DNA from: Nitratireductor sp.
Lineage (GTDB): Bacteria; Pseudomonadota; Alphaproteobacteria; Rhizobiales; Rhizobiaceae
Direction: 5' to 3'
Length of the DNA: 64,000 nucleotides
Assembly: GCA_017854535.1 (NCBI GenBank)
Contig: JAFMHL010000003.1
Coordinates: 1-64,000 of the forward strand
A model generated the notes under the pieces. It saw nothing but the letters and a program-made list of their open reading frames with translations, did not search any database and was not told the origin of the DNA. The translations under genes were made by a program, and so were the position numbers. Below, in pieces: positions 62,800-64,000 of this stretch (the first letter of the stretch is position 1; every line of letters starts with the position of its first letter).

Positions 62800-63927
62800 A
62801 TGTCCGGTCCCCTTGAAGGATTGCGAGTTGTGGAAATGGCAGGGCTTGGCCCTTGTCCTTTGGCTGGGCAGTTGCTGGCTGATCTTGGCGCCGATGTCGT
62901 TTTGATAGATCGCAAATCCGGGAAGGTTGACCCTGCGAATATTAACAACCGCTCCAAGCGCTCAATAGCGCTCAATCTTAAGTCTGAAGCGGGCGTTCAC
63001 GCTGCCAAAAAGGTTATCGCAAAAGCTGATATTTTGATCGAGGGCTTTCGCCCCGGTGTGATGGAGAAATTGGGATTGGGGCCTAAGGACTGCTATAAGT
63101 TCAACAAGGGTTTGGTCTTCGGGCGGATGACCGGTTGGGGGCAAGAAGGGCCTCTTTCGCATACTGCGGGCCACGACATCAATTATCTTGCTTTGAGTGG
63201 TGCTTTGCACGCAATTGGCAAGGCAGGAGAACCGCCGACCCCGCCGCTTAATCTGGTCGCAGATTATGCAGGCGGAACCATGTTCTTGTTGCTTGGTGTG
63301 CTGTCAGCTCTTTATGAGCGTCAAAAGTCAGGTCTTGGGCAGGTGATTGATGCGGCGATGGTCGATGGCGTGCCAGCATTAATGGGGCTCATTCATATGA
63401 TGGTTGCCAAAGGCCAATGGTCGAGCAATCGAGAGGAAAACTGGCTTGATGGCGGCGCACCTTTTTATCGGACCTATGAGACTAGTGATGGAAAATACAT
63501 TTCCGTCGGTCCGTTAGAGCCGCAGTTTTTTGCTCAACTTGTAGAGAAATCTGGACTGCCTGCTGAAGACTTGTCATCTCAATATGATGTTGCAAATTGG
63601 CCTGAACGCCACAACCAATACGAAGCCATTTTCAAATCGAAAACCCGTGACGAATGGGTAGATATTTTTGAAGGAAGCGATGCTTGTGTTGCACCCGTTC
63701 TCGATTTTTCTGAAGTTTTTGACAACAAACACAACAAGGCGAGAGGTATATTCAAAGAAGTGGGGGGCGTTTTGCAAGCTGCCCCTGCTCCGCGATTTGA
63801 CCGCACGCCAGCTGGGCCTATTGGTGCGCCTTGTGCGCCAGGTGCTGATGGGGAAGCAATTTTGAACGAGTGCGGTTTGTCTCAAGATGAAATAGCAGAG
63901 CTTAGGGCAAATGGTGGCTTAAGCTAA
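62800..63927 (+). CDS. CoA-transferase family III / alpha-methylacyl-CoA racemase-like
   Basis: A 375-residue CaiB/BaiF-fold protein. The opening LEGLRVVEMAGLGPCPLAGQ and GRMTGWGQEGPLSHTAGHDI, with the His-Asp of the catalytic region (HTAGHDIN) and a Glu-rich later segment, match alpha-methylacyl-CoA racemases, which epimerise 2-methyl-branched acyl-CoAs. Some relatives are CoA transferases, so the exact reaction is not fixed. It ends on a stop that overlaps a possible convergent gene. Confidence 0.85.
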   Translation: MSGPLEGLRVVEMAGLGPCPLAGQLLADLGADVVLIDRKSGKVDPANINNRSKRSIALNLKSEAGVHAAKKVIAKADILIEGFRPGVMEKLGLGPKDCYKFNKGLVFGRMTGWGQEGPLSHTAGHDINYLALSGALHAIGKAGEPPTPPLNLVADYAGGTMFLLLGVLSALYERQKSGLGQVIDAAMVDGVPALMGLIHMMVAKGQWSSNREENWLDGGAPFYRTYETSDGKYISVGPLEPQFFAQLVEKSGLPAEDLSSQYDVANWPERHNQYEAIFKSKTRDEWVDIFEGSDACVAPVLDFSEVFDNKHNKARGIFKEVGGVLQAAPAPRFDRTPAGPIGAPCAPGADGEAILNECGLSQDEIAELRANGGLS

Positions 63928-64000
63928 ATTCGCATATCAATTCTGTTGAAGCCTCTAAAGCGTGCGAGGCCCATGATGGTGACTTCACCAGAGAGTTGTA
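63924..64000 (-). CDS. possible C-terminal fragment of a convergent gene cut by the window edge
   Basis: On the minus strand a frame enters from the window edge and ends at TAG 63926-63924, giving a C-terminus QLSGEVTIMGLARFRGFN plus six residues. Codon choice looks coding, and the stop overlaps that of the CoA-transferase gene, a common convergent arrangement. It is too short to identify. Confidence 0.4.
   Translation of the reverse strand, partial: QLSGEVTIMGLARFRGFNRIDMRI

Overview
This window looks like part of the chromosome of an aerobic, probably marine, alphaproteobacterium with moderate-to-low GC. The evidence is indirect: LigAB-type protocatechuate cleavage, several TRAP transporters, DUF1344, DUF6494, DUF3305/DUF3306 and DUF6352 proteins, and a Tat-exported formate dehydrogenase with alphaproteobacterial accessory genes. 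No rRNA, tRNA, insertion sequence, prophage or CRISPR array was recognised. Genes are dense, often overlap by four bases (ATGA), and several use TTG or GTG starts.

Layout. (1) 265-7237: a plus-strand operon with a 12-codon leader peptide, a sulfatase-family hydrolase, an SDR dehydrogenase, a 1065-residue cytoplasmic reductive dehalogenase fused to its own flavin/2Fe-2S reductase, and 4-hydroxybenzoate 3-monooxygenase (pobA). (2) 7262-13205: a CHASE2 adenylate cyclase divergent from a TPR/beta-barrel protein and a FecR-domain protein, then a glycosyltransferase-like gene. (3) 13257-25665: a catabolic patchwork with a DRE-TIM metallolyase, malonyl-CoA decarboxylase, a GntR regulator, an intradiol ring-cleavage dioxygenase, a collapsed TRAP-transporter relic, an intact DctPQM TRAP system, a DUF336 protein, a cupin, an unassigned membrane protein, a BKACE enzyme and a GST. 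(4) 25677-37676: a complete protocatechuate 4,5-cleavage pathway around a LysR regulator with two HTH domains. Minus strand: ligC, ligB, ligA, a DUF1932 dehydrogenase and an aldo-keto reductase. Plus strand: ligY/galB, ligK, ligU/galD, ligI and a TAXI-type TRAP transporter. (5) 37738-44591: a dienelactone-hydrolase-family protein, an RND efflux pair, a zinc-independent MDR oxidoreductase and a DUF1344 protein. (6) 44966-59394: a formate dehydrogenase gene cluster (TorD-like chaperone, Tat peptide protein, fdhA, fdhB, fdhC) followed by many accessory genes, including a WD40-cytochrome c fusion, a trypsin-like protease, a lipoate/biotin-ligase-like protein and a four-cluster ferredoxin protein. 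(7) 59516-63927: Mrp ATPase, DUF3144, a nucleotide-sugar dehydrogenase and a CoA-transferase family III (Amacr-like) enzyme.

How it may work together. The most exciting reading is that regions 1 and 4 form a full aerobic route for halogenated (in the sea, most likely brominated) 4-hydroxybenzoate-type compounds. The NAD(P)H-driven dehalogenase would strip halides to give 4-hydroxybenzoate, PobA would make protocatechuate, and LigAB-LigC-LigI-LigU-LigY-LigK would convert this to pyruvate and oxaloacetate. The first gene of the operon, a sulfatase, raises the possibility that the natural substrate is a sulfated halophenol such as those of marine algae. Enzyme families are read from the sequence; the pathway assignment follows established biochemistry of those families; the substrate is inference.
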